Assembly (NCBI GenBank): GCA_017885225.1
Contig: JAFNGM010000192.1
Span: 35,175 to 40,751, forward strand
Source: Syntrophaceae bacterium
GTDB lineage: Bacteria; Desulfobacterota; Syntrophia; Syntrophales; UBA2185
Direction of reading: 5' to 3'
Length of the DNA stretch: 5,577 nt
Both the position numbers and the translations under genes were made by a program. The notes below the pieces were generated by a model. The model made no database searches. It was not told where the DNA came from and was given only the letters and a program-made list of their open reading frames with translations. This document shows, one piece after another, positions 1 through 5,577 of this stretch. Numbering within the stretch: position 1 is the first letter of the stretch; every line of letters begins with the position of its first letter.

Positions 1-843
1 CTCATGCTCACGAATCCCAATACCCTAGGTCTCTTTGAACGAAATATCGAACAGGTTGCGAAGATTGTACACGATAAAGGCGGCTTTCTCTACTGCGATG
101 GCGCGAATGCCAACGCCTTTATGGGTATCACAAAACCGGGAAACCTGGGTATTGATGTGATCCAGCTCAATCTCCACAAGACGTTTTCGACTCCCCATGG
201 CTGCGGCGGTCCTGGTAGCGGACCCGTGGGAGTCGGCAAGGACCTGGTTCCCTATCTCCCGGTACCACGGGTTGTGAAGAGGGAAAAGGGTTATGACTGG
301 GACTACAACTCTCCGGATAGCATCGGACGGGTAAGGGCCTTCTACGGTAATTTTAACGTCATGGTGAAGGCGTATACATATATCCGCTCTCTGGGACCGG
401 ACGGCTTGCAAAGGGTAAGTGAAGTGGCTGTGCTGAACGCCAATTACGTGAAAGAAAGGTTGAAGCCCTATTATGATATCGCATATGACCGGATCTGCAT
501 GCATGAATGCGTCTTTTCAGGAAAGCGGCAGGTCAAGGAGAGCGGCGTCCATACCTCGGATATCGCCAAGCGTCTCCTGGATTACGGCTACCACCCGCCG
601 ACCATATACTTCCCCCTGATTGTTCCCGAAGCGATAATGATCGAACCCAATGAAACGGAAAGCAAGGAAACACTGGACGCCTTCTGTGAAACTATGATAA
701 AAATAGCAAAAGAGGCGAGAGAAAATCCCGATCTGGTTAAGTCTGCGCCGCTTACCACGCCCGTGCGGCGACTGGATGATGTAAAAGCTGCCAGAGAGCC
801 TGATGTATGCTGGGGAAAAGCTCATGTTGGAAAAAAGGTGTAA
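1..843 (+). CDS. gcvPB: Glycine dehydrogenase (decarboxylating) subunit 2, C-terminal part (5' end outside window)
   Basis: This is the catalytic half of the split P-protein of the glycine cleavage system, a cytoplasmic PLP enzyme. It decarboxylates glycine and passes the aminomethyl group to the lipoyl arm of GcvH. The reading frame is open from base 1, and the first ATG (base 4) is internal, lying in the conserved [13 protein letters not shown] stretch. The family is usually about 480-490 residues, so roughly 200 N-terminal residues are missing. Numbering from that ATG, the PLP-site aspartate lies in CDGAN (residues 31-35). The Schiff-base lysine is K59 in [11 protein letters not shown] (bases 178-180), followed by the glycine-rich loop [12 protein letters not shown]. 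The tail carries the family's ESKETLDAF and [11 protein letters not shown] motifs. One loop position that is normally Gly is Cys here (residue 67). The identity is very secure. Its neighbours lipA and lpdA serve the same pathway, and gcvT, gcvH and gcvPA are expected upstream. Confidence 0.97.
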   Translation, partial: LMLTNPNTLGLFERNIEQVAKIVHDKGGFLYCDGANANAFMGITKPGNLGIDVIQLNLHKTFSTPHGCGGPGSGPVGVGKDLVPYLPVPRVVKREKGYDWDYNSPDSIGRVRAFYGNFNVMVKAYTYIRSLGPDGLQRVSEVAVLNANYVKERLKPYYDIAYDRICMHECVFSGKRQVKESGVHTSDIAKRLLDYGYHPPTIYFPLIVPEAIMIEPNETESKETLDAFCETMIKIAKEARENPDLVKSAPLTTPVRRLDDVKAAREPDVCWGKAHVGKKV

Positions 844-859
844 ATGATTGTAAGCCCCG

Positions 860-1282
860 ATGAAAGGAAAAATGGACAGGGACAAGATTATTAAAAAGCT
901 GAAAGACATCAAAGATCCCGCGCAGAGAGATAGGATCATATGGGCGCTTGCGGGTAAGGAAAAAGAAGTGATGGGCGTGAAACCGGCTCCATTGGCGCCG
1001 CAAAAGGCTGTTCCGCTCTCTGTACGCAGACAGGAACAGAAACTTCCCCAGCTTCCTGTCAATGCCCGCAAAATATTCAATTACATAGTCCCCGGCATTT
1101 TCATTTTTTTTGGTCTTATGAACATTGTGCAGGCATTAATGCAGTATAGTATTACGGGACAACTTGAAGACGCCATTCCCAAAATAATACTGGGGGGAAT
1201 ATTTATTCTCTTTGGTATCTTCGGTATCATGAAGGCCAGGAAGCAGATTCAAAGCACCGATGCAGATCAAAAGGAAACCTGA
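860..1282 (+). CDS. Small membrane protein of unknown function between gcvPB and lipA
   Basis: I do not recognise this 140-residue protein. The N-terminal third is charged and probably helical (DRDKIIKKLKDIKDP, residues 6-20). A Pro/Ala/Gln-rich linker follows at about 40-66. Two hydrophobic segments come next, at about 73-95 (YIVPGIFIFFGLMNIV) and 106-125 (IPKIILGGIFILFGIFG), separated by a short polar loop. A basic, polar C-terminal tail ends the protein. This predicts an inner-membrane hairpin with both ends cytoplasmic. The gene starts 16 bases after the gcvPB stop and its last 23 bases overlap lipA, so it is very likely in the same transcript. The start is uncertain: ATG 860 has no clear ribosome binding site, while the in-frame ATG 872 follows AAAGGA with tight 3-base spacing. 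No enzymatic motif or Cys/His metal site is visible. A link to glycine cleavage or lipoylation is suggested only by position. Confidence 0.75.
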   Translation: MKGKMDRDKIIKKLKDIKDPAQRDRIIWALAGKEKEVMGVKPAPLAPQKAVPLSVRRQEQKLPQLPVNARKIFNYIVPGIFIFFGLMNIVQALMQYSITGQLEDAIPKIILGGIFILFGIFGIMKARKQIQSTDADQKET

Positions 1283-2135
1283 ATGGCTGAAAGTAAAACT
1301 CCCGGCTTCTCATGAATTCACACATGTGAAGGGTATCCTTTCGCATTTTCATCTCCACTCCATCTGTCAAGAAGCGCGTTGCCCCAATGTGGCTGAGTGT
1401 TTTCACTCCGGAACAGCCACTTTTTTAATTCTTGGAAACATCTGTACCCGCAGGTGCCGCTACTGCAATGTTGAGCATGGAAGACCTGAAGGAATTGATA
1501 TACATGAACCGGAGAGGCTCGCCATGGCTGTCAGAGAACTGGGCCTTGCGTATGTGGTCATAACGTCGGTTACGCGGGATGACCTTTCTGATGGCGGAGC
1601 GGGGATGTTTGTTCGCTGTGTGGAAACATTATATCAGGAAGTGCCGGGATGCGGGGTGGAAGTCCTTATACCGGATCTGCAGGGTAACTGGGATGCTCTG
1701 GAATGTGTCATCGGAGCGCGGCCCCACGTGATTAACCACAATATGGAAGTCGTGTCCGCCTTATTCAACGATATAAGACCTCAGGGAAATTATCAGGTCT
1801 CACTGGAACTGCTTCGCCGGGTATATCGATATGGTGACAGAAAGATTATTCGCAAGTCAGGATTCATGGTGGGTGTGGGAGAGAGCCGGGATGATGTTAT
1901 GGGGCTGCTCCATGACCTGGTCTCGGTCCACTGTGAAATGCTCACCGTTGGCCAGTATCAGCAGCCGACGCGCAACCACTGGCCTGTGGTGAAATATTAT
2001 CACCCGGATGAATTTGAGGAAATTAAGGGGATTGCATATGAGATGGGATTGAAACATGTGGAATCCGGTCCTCTGGTCCGCAGTTCCTACCATGCCGCCA
2101 ATATTCTCACCTCTCCCACTCCTGGAAAAGAGTAA
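1260..2135 (+). CDS. lipA: Lipoyl synthase (radical SAM)
   Basis: LipA inserts two sulfur atoms at C6 and C8 of protein-bound octanoyl groups, using S-adenosylmethionine, to make lipoyl cofactors. The likely client here is GcvH. Both iron-sulfur cluster motifs are intact. The auxiliary cluster motif is CQEARCPNVAEC (C36, C41, C47; CX4CX5C). The radical SAM motif is CTRRCRYC (C62, C66, C69; CX3CX2C). The conserved C-terminal RSSYH (residues 274-278) supplies the serine ligand of the auxiliary cluster. Other family signatures are VITSVTRDDLSDGGA, HNMEVV, KSGFMVGVGE and LTVGQY. At 291 residues it is the normal length. The ATG at 1260 is chosen because the conserved KPEWLKVKLP begins at residue 6, and it places the start inside the preceding gene. 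The nearest purine-rich stretch (AGGAAG, 1238-1243) is 16 bases away, so translational coupling to the upstream gene is plausible. No lipB or lplA lies in the window, so octanoyl transfer must be encoded elsewhere. Confidence 0.97.
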   Translation: MQIKRKPEWLKVKLPASHEFTHVKGILSHFHLHSICQEARCPNVAECFHSGTATFLILGNICTRRCRYCNVEHGRPEGIDIHEPERLAMAVRELGLAYVVITSVTRDDLSDGGAGMFVRCVETLYQEVPGCGVEVLIPDLQGNWDALECVIGARPHVINHNMEVVSALFNDIRPQGNYQVSLELLRRVYRYGDRKIIRKSGFMVGVGESRDDVMGLLHDLVSVHCEMLTVGQYQQPTRNHWPVVKYYHPDEFEEIKGIAYEMGLKHVESGPLVRSSYHAANILTSPTPGKE

Positions 2136-2211
2136 TGAAGGGGAATTTTCATTGGGTATTACAAAAAAGCCCTCTTGCCCGCCAATAGAAAGAAGTGATA
2201 GATAAAGTTTT

Positions 2212-3567
2212 ATGATGCCTGAGAAATACGATCTTATTGTTATCGGCGCGGGCCCTGGTGGTCACGCAGCGGCTGAACATGCCGCGGGGTGGGGAGCCAG
2301 CGTTGCCATTATTGAGAAGAACCAGTGGGGTGGCACATGTACTTACAAGGGCTGCATACCGACAAAGGCGCTCCTCGCCTGCAGCAAGCAGTATGCAAAT
2401 TTCAAGAAACTGAAGCGCCTCGGGATTTCACACAAAGAAGTATCCGTTGATTTTGCCGCAATGAAGCGTCATCAGCGGCAGATGGTTTCTGTTTCATCAC
2501 TCGGCGTACAAAAATCTCTAAAGGATAGTGGTGTTGAGCTGAAGACAGGTGAGGGAAGAATTGTCGCCCAAGGGGAGGTGGCGTTCGTTACGCCACAGGG
2601 TGATGCGCAGCGCCTGACTGCCGACTCCATCATTATTGCCTGGGGATCGGAACCACAGCTTCCATCCGGCATCAAACCATCGGGACGCATCGTCACCTCC
2701 GATGGATTCCTTGCATTAGAAATACTTCCGGAGTCGGTTATCATTGTCGGAGGTAGTGTGATCGGCGTGGAGTTTGCGACGTTGCTTGCCGAGCTGGGTG
2801 TGAAAGTGACCCTTGTGGAGCTCATGGACCGTATCATTCCCCATGAGGATGAAGAAGCCGCTGTCTTCCTGCGGCAGGAATTGACACGTATGGGCGTTAC
2901 AATTCACACATCGGCCAACATTGAGACAGTCCGTGAGACCTCAGATGGAGTTACCATGCACGCGGCTCACCAAAATGGGCCGCTCGCAGTGACTGCCGAC
3001 TATGCATTGATATGCACCGGCAGGAAGCCCCTTTTGCATACGGATGAATTGAATCGCTGCAGTATCGAGTACGATCAACGGGGAGTCATGGTGAATGAAA
3101 ACCAGATGACGACTCGGGAAGGTATATACGCAATCGGCGATGTCACCGGGGGTGTCATGCTGGCGCACAGGGCGATGCAGCAGGGCCGGGCTGTTGCAAG
3201 TTATCTCTATGGTGATCACTCGATTATATACAGAGAGGACGCGGTGCCCTCCATCGTCTATACTCATCCGGCAGTGGCCCGCGTCGGCCTCACTGAAGCA
3301 CAGGCCGCGGAACGGGGTCTGGAGGTGAAAATAAAGAGAGCGGAATATGCGTCCAATATCATTGCCAGGGCGGAGCTTAAGGGAAATGGATTTGTCAAGG
3401 CAGTCTTTAACGAAGAGAGATTAATAGGGGTGACCATTGTAGGGGATGATGCCGGTGAGCTGATCGCGTCGATGGCGCTGGCCGTGACAAATGAAATGGG
3501 GAGGAAGGAATTGAAAAAATGGATCATACCTCACCCAACTCTCAGTGAAATATTACACCTTCTTTAA
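2212..3567 (+). CDS. lpdA: Dihydrolipoyl dehydrogenase (L-protein of glycine cleavage system)
   Basis: This FAD flavoenzyme reoxidises dihydrolipoyl groups and reduces NAD+. Beside gcvPB and lipA it is most likely the glycine-cleavage L-protein. The FAD dinucleotide fold is VIGAGPGGHAAAEHA (from residue 10). The redox disulfide is C43/C48 in GGTCTYKGCIPTK. The NAD-binding fold is IVGGSVIGVEFA (178-189). The second FAD motif is GIYAIGDVTGG (D310). The dimerisation domain ends with the catalytic His-Glu pair H441/E446 in HPTLSE. The 451-residue length is short, with only 10 residues after H441 where E. coli Lpd has about 30. The usual ATGSxP is AWGSEP (W144), and HAHPT is IPHPT, so it belongs to a divergent branch. 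The start is ATG 2212 or 2215; neither has a strong Shine-Dalgarno sequence. It lies 76 bases after lipA, and its TAA stop directly precedes the next ATG. A related disulfide reductase cannot be ruled out, but the context favours Lpd. Confidence 0.93.
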   Translation: MMPEKYDLIVIGAGPGGHAAAEHAAGWGASVAIIEKNQWGGTCTYKGCIPTKALLACSKQYANFKKLKRLGISHKEVSVDFAAMKRHQRQMVSVSSLGVQKSLKDSGVELKTGEGRIVAQGEVAFVTPQGDAQRLTADSIIIAWGSEPQLPSGIKPSGRIVTSDGFLALEILPESVIIVGGSVIGVEFATLLAELGVKVTLVELMDRIIPHEDEEAAVFLRQELTRMGVTIHTSANIETVRETSDGVTMHAAHQNGPLAVTADYALICTGRKPLLHTDELNRCSIEYDQRGVMVNENQMTTREGIYAIGDVTGGVMLAHRAMQQGRAVASYLYGDHSIIYREDAVPSIVYTHPAVARVGLTEAQAAERGLEVKIKRAEYASNIIARAELKGNGFVKAVFNEERLIGVTIVGDDAGELIASMALAVTNEMGRKELKKWIIPHPTLSEILHLL

Positions 3568-4950
3568 ATGTGTATGAAAAAGATACCAATGCTCATGGGT
3601 GTCCTTGCCGTTTTTTTCTCCTTGTGCATTTCCGATCTGCGCGGAGACACACCACGCAGAGAGGAATTCATCCATGAGCCCGTATTCAATAGCACAATCT
3701 ATTTTTACGAGTCCGGAAGACAGCATGCGGAAAGCGTTGTGCTGCTCCATGGAACCGGGGATGAGGGAGCCAGGGTTTGGAAGAACCTCATACCGGAACT
3801 TGAAAAAAAATATCATGTGCTTGCCTTCGATCTTCCCGGATTCGCGCGTTCGAGCAAGGAAACCCAGATGTATTCTCCTAAAAACTACGCCACCTTTATC
3901 GATTGGATAGTCAAGAAACATACAAAAGGACCGGTGTACATCATCGGTCATTCCCTGGGGGGAGCACTATCGTTGTATTATGCGGGCACGCAATCGAAGG
4001 GCTTAGCGCGCCTCATTGTTATAGATACGGCAGGAATATTAAGCCGCTCCGCATTTCTGAAAAACTTCATCAATGTAAAGCCAAACCGATTTCTGGATCT
4101 GATCAATACTCCCGTATCGGTTATACAAAACTACATAATCGCGCATCTCGAAAGTATGGATAAAGACCTGACGCCGGAAAACAACGACCAAGCTCTGACC
4201 TCTCAATTCCTCAGAAAAAAGCTGTATGGCGGCGATCCCGGGAAAATAGCAGCGATGGCTCTGCTCAATACAGATTTCAGCGGCATCCTTGAAAATATAC
4301 ATGTGCCCACTCTCATCGTATGGGGAGAGAAAGACGCTGTAGTGCCGCTGCGGGTTGGAAGAATTCTGGAGTGGATGGTTCCCGGGTCAGATTTGAGAAT
4401 AATGCCTGAGGTCGGCCACTCCCCCATGATAGACCGTCCTGATGAATTCAACAGAATTGTCATGGAATGGCTTACGGCGCCTCCTAAGAGAAAGGAGCGT
4501 ATCACTCCATCATTCACTAGCGATACAGTTTTTCTCTGTGAGGACAAAGACTGTGTCATAACCAATGGCAGCTACGATCGTATAGAAATAAAAAACAGCA
4601 ATAATACCCAAATTGTCAATGTCGCGGCAAAGCACATTCGTGTTGAAAAGTCCATTGTATCAATAGAGGGCAGTTCCATAATGTCCAATGATATCGGCGT
4701 GAAGGTGATAGACTCCGTTGCGAACATAAGCGGCTGCAGCATCGATGCAAATATTGCGGTACTCACTTCCAACAGCAGTGTAGACCTCGCCGGAGTCAAG
4801 CTCACGGGTAAAACGGCGGCTGTCAGAGAGGCGGCACTGAAATCAGGGGCTAAATCCACCGTTATTTTTTCAGTGAGCAAGATAAAAAGCCCCTTCAACG
4901 ATGGTTACAAACACGAAATCAAGGTAGTGACAGGCAACAATCCGTATTGA
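3568..4950 (+). CDS. Exported alpha/beta-hydrolase with C-terminal beta-helix-like repeat domain
   Basis: This is a 460-residue serine hydrolase, probably an esterase or lipase-like enzyme; the substrate is unknown. Residues 1 to about 25 form a Sec signal peptide: KK, then the hydrophobic IPMLMGVLAVFFSLCIS. Cleavage is likely near residues 22-27, and the Cys context does not fit a lipobox, so the product is probably periplasmic. The hydrolase fold spans about 38-303. It shows HGTGDEG (H61, oxyanion region), the nucleophile elbow GHSLGG (S129), the acid D256 in WGEKDAVVP and the base H284 in GHSPMIDRP. After a basic linker (about 305-312) comes a tail of about 150 residues with a close Cys pair (C324, C329) and three tandem repeats of about 21 residues (357-418) resembling parallel beta-helix coils. 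ATG 3568 directly follows the lpdA TAA, and ATG 3574 (MKKIPM) is an equal alternative. Neither has a Shine-Dalgarno sequence, which suggests reinitiation from lpdA. Confidence 0.88.
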   Translation: MCMKKIPMLMGVLAVFFSLCISDLRGDTPRREEFIHEPVFNSTIYFYESGRQHAESVVLLHGTGDEGARVWKNLIPELEKKYHVLAFDLPGFARSSKETQMYSPKNYATFIDWIVKKHTKGPVYIIGHSLGGALSLYYAGTQSKGLARLIVIDTAGILSRSAFLKNFINVKPNRFLDLINTPVSVIQNYIIAHLESMDKDLTPENNDQALTSQFLRKKLYGGDPGKIAAMALLNTDFSGILENIHVPTLIVWGEKDAVVPLRVGRILEWMVPGSDLRIMPEVGHSPMIDRPDEFNRIVMEWLTAPPKRKERITPSFTSDTVFLCEDKDCVITNGSYDRIEIKNSNNTQIVNVAAKHIRVEKSIVSIEGSSIMSNDIGVKVIDSVANISGCSIDANIAVLTSNSSVDLAGVKLTGKTAAVREAALKSGAKSTVIFSVSKIKSPFNDGYKHEIKVVTGNNPY

Positions 4951-5029
4951 GGTGTTTTTTGATTTTTTTATATTGTTGATCATTACTCGTCTTGCACGCC
5001 ACGATGCATAATAGAATATGGAAAGAGTC

Positions 5030-5058
5030 TTCGTTGATTCTCAGTGAGAGAATACGGA
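5030..5058. repeat. Imperfect inverted repeat / hairpin
   Basis: The arm ATTCTC (5037-5042) pairs with GAGAAT (5048-5053) around the loop AGTGA. Beyond a two-base TG bulge, TTCGT (5030-5034) pairs with ACGGA (5054-5058), including one T-G wobble. The result is an 11-bp stem. No T-run follows on either strand, so it is not a standard terminator. It could be a processing or mRNA-stabilising 3' structure of the upstream transcript, or a protein-binding site. Its function is unknown. Confidence 0.4.
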
Positions 5059-5061
5059 TAA

Positions 5062-5109
5062 AGAAAAAACCGCCAGTGCCGCCCTGTTTAGGGGCTTTAT
5101 TGACCGGCG
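5062..5109 (-). terminator. Putative intrinsic terminator for leftward transcription
   Basis: Read on the - strand, CGCCGGU (5109-5103) pairs with ACUGGCG (5077-5071) over all seven positions, including one G-U wobble. Inside it, GCCC (5095-5092) pairs with GGGC (5084-5081) around a seven-base loop. The outer stem is followed by G and then TTTTTTCTTT. On the + strand the wobble becomes an A-C mismatch and no T-run follows the outer stem, so the signal points leftward. The inner hairpin on the + strand is followed by TTTATT, so weak + strand termination is also possible. No - strand gene is visible upstream of it. It may end a small RNA or block antisense read-through into the hydrolase/lpdA genes. 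Confidence 0.5.
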
Positions 5110-5131
5110 ATTACATTTGTGGCGTTCATAT

Positions 5132-5140
5132 TGCTATAAT
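5132..5140 (+). promoter_or_regulatory. Extended -10 promoter for the gene at 5264
   Basis: The sequence TGCTATAAT matches the sigma-70 extended -10 element TGnTATAAT perfectly. No good -35 hexamer exists at 16-18 bases (TTACAT at 5111 is poor), as is common for extended -10 promoters. Transcription would start near 5147, giving a leader of about 117 bases before ATG 5264. The promoter separates the downstream gene from the glycine-cleavage cluster. It is a sequence match only. Confidence 0.55.
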
Positions 5141-5185
5141 GTGATAGCTTTTCATCATAATCCCTGATACAAATGTTGGCATTAT

Positions 5186-5231
5186 CTCCCCGGCAGGGAG
5201 TAGTATGCTCTCTGTAGTCGATTGGTGCCGG
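5186..5231 (+). promoter_or_regulatory. Leader hairpin with possible pseudoknot
   Basis: CTCCC (5186-5190) pairs with GGGAG (5196-5200) around the loop CGGCA. The loop plus the preceding C (CCGGCA, 5190-5195) is an exact complement of TGCCGG at 5226-5231. An H-type pseudoknot could therefore form in the 5' leader, about 20 bases upstream of the ribosome binding site. This is not a riboswitch class I recognise. A six-base match at this distance can occur by chance. Confidence 0.25.
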
Positions 5232-5250
5232 TGAAAAACAAACGAGGCGG

Positions 5251-5258
5251 AAAGGAAG
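5251..5258 (+). promoter_or_regulatory. Ribosome binding site deciding start at ATG 5264
   Basis: AAAGGAAG (5251-5258) contains an AAGGA Shine-Dalgarno core with about seven bases to ATG 5264. It is the best ribosome binding site in the window. It favours ATG 5264 over the in-frame GTG at 5231, whose coding would run through this site. Confidence 0.65.
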
Positions 5259-5263
5259 AAGAT

Positions 5264-5577
5264 ATGGGATCAAAGCAGAAGCAGACGCACATTGGCAGAA
5301 AGGTGCATTTCGAACGAAAACTGGAAGGTCGTCTCTCTTTTCTTTTGAAAAAGGGGATCGAGTCTCCCATGGTCAACAGGGACACTCTCGTGAAAAAATT
5401 GCAGGCTCATATCAGGGCCGTAAATGCCAGACTGGAGGCGATTGCAGCCATTGAAAGGAAGACGGAGGAGCTGGCAAAAATAAAGGCGGAAAAGGAGTCT
5501 GCCTTTGCGAAAGCCGAGAAAAGCGTGAAAGGAAAAAAAGTGAAGGAAGTGCCCGAGGAGGGCAAGGTAAAAAAGAA
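5264..5577 (+). CDS. Lys/Glu-rich, probably coiled-coil protein of unknown function (3' end outside window)
   Basis: The frame is open from ATG 5264 to the window edge, giving 104 codons and no stop. I do not recognise the family. The sequence begins MGSKQKQTHIGRKVHF and is very basic. Residues about 15-32 and 41-85 should be helical. The stretch from about 50 to 85 (RAVNARLEAIAAIE, then KTEELAKIKAEKESAF) has spacing consistent with an amphipathic helix or coiled coil. The end seen here is a low-complexity Lys/Glu/Gly/Val tail (VKGKKVKEVPEEGKVKK). There is no signal peptide or membrane segment, so it is probably cytoplasmic, and the charge would allow nucleic-acid or ribosome binding. That role is only a guess. 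A good Shine-Dalgarno sequence and an extended -10 promoter upstream support a real gene with its own transcript. Its weak link to the cluster upstream is simple adjacency. Confidence 0.7.
   Translation, partial: MGSKQKQTHIGRKVHFERKLEGRLSFLLKKGIESPMVNRDTLVKKLQAHIRAVNARLEAIAAIERKTEELAKIKAEKESAFAKAEKSVKGKKVKEVPEEGKVKK

Larger units (their letters stand above)
4951..5263. other. 313-base non-coding gap with several structured elements
   Basis: No open frame here has a credible start, ribosome binding site or recognisable protein on either strand. The first 20 bases form a T-rich tract (4955-4969) just after the hydrolase stop. It lacks a strong preceding hairpin, so it is a doubtful + strand terminator. 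The gap also holds the bulged hairpin, the - strand terminator, the extended -10 promoter and the leader hairpin listed separately. It probably separates the glycine-cleavage transcript from the next transcription unit. Confidence 0.7.

Noticed and set aside
844..894. Short ORF starting ATG 844, one base after the gcvPB stop
   Set aside because: It encodes only 16 codons in a different frame from the supported gene, has no ribosome binding site of its own and shows no recognisable sequence.
2151..2186. Inverted repeat ATTGG / CCAAT between lipA and lpdA
   Set aside because: The stem is 5 bp with a 26-base loop and no T-run follows. It is likely chance, and the genes appear co-transcribed.
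4938..4969. Possible + strand terminator of the hydrolase gene: CAAT/ATTG mini-hairpin followed by a T-rich tract
   Set aside because: The stem is only 4 bp of weak pairs and overlaps the stop codon. The T-tract is striking, but the hairpin is too unstable to call an intrinsic terminator.
4976..5012. Possible + strand promoter TTGATC ... CATAAT
   Set aside because: The -10 match is fair, but the spacer is about 25 bases and no acceptable -35 exists at 16-18 bases.
5182..5385. Antisense open frame of 67 codons on the - strand
   Set aside because: It is mostly antisense to the Lys-rich gene at 5264, has no ribosome binding site and no recognisable domain; it is a shadow frame.
1..5577. CRISPR arrays, tRNA/rRNA genes, insertion sequences, integrase or attachment sites
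   Set aside because: No regularly spaced direct repeats, cloverleaf, transposase motif or terminal inverted repeats were seen on either strand.

Overview
The window holds the tail of a glycine-cleavage/lipoylation gene cluster, then a 313-base non-coding gap, then the start of a second transcription unit. All convincing genes lie on the + strand. The organism looks like an anaerobic, Gram-negative bacterium of moderate GC. A deltaproteobacterial or syntrophic lineage (Desulfobacterota-like) is my best guess. It rests on the split P-protein (GcvPB), the clustering of gcvPB, lipA and lpd, and an exported hydrolase with a Sec signal peptide. That placement is inference; no 16S or other phylogenetic marker is present.

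Region 1 (1-3567) is the metabolic core. It contains the C-terminal 281 codons of glycine decarboxylase subunit 2 (gcvPB), a small unrecognised two-helix membrane protein, lipoyl synthase (lipA) and dihydrolipoyl dehydrogenase (lpdA). GcvP decarboxylates glycine and loads the aminomethyl group on lipoyl-GcvH. LipA inserts the two sulfurs that make the lipoyl arm of GcvH. Lpd (the L-protein) reoxidises that arm with NAD+. The GcvT and GcvH genes and the N-terminal P subunit are not visible and presumably lie upstream. The membrane-protein gene overlaps lipA by 23 bases, which suggests co-transcription.

Region 2 (3568-4950) is an exported alpha/beta-hydrolase. Its first ATG directly follows the lpdA stop codon. 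It has a complete Ser-Asp-His triad and an unusual C-terminal tail with three tandem repeats of about 21 residues that look like beta-helix coils.

Region 3 (4951-5263) has no gene but is rich in structure. It contains a T-rich tract, an 11-bp bulged hairpin, a hairpin plus U-tract that reads as an intrinsic terminator only on the - strand, a perfect extended -10 promoter on the + strand, and a small hairpin whose loop could form a pseudoknot with bases 26-31 nt downstream.

Region 4 (5264-5577) is the first 104 codons of a lysine/glutamate-rich, probably coiled-coil protein with a good ribosome binding site. It runs off the window and I do not recognise it.

The least ordinary items are the hydrolase/beta-helix fusion, the small membrane protein inside the glycine-cleavage cluster, and the possible - strand small RNA in the gap.
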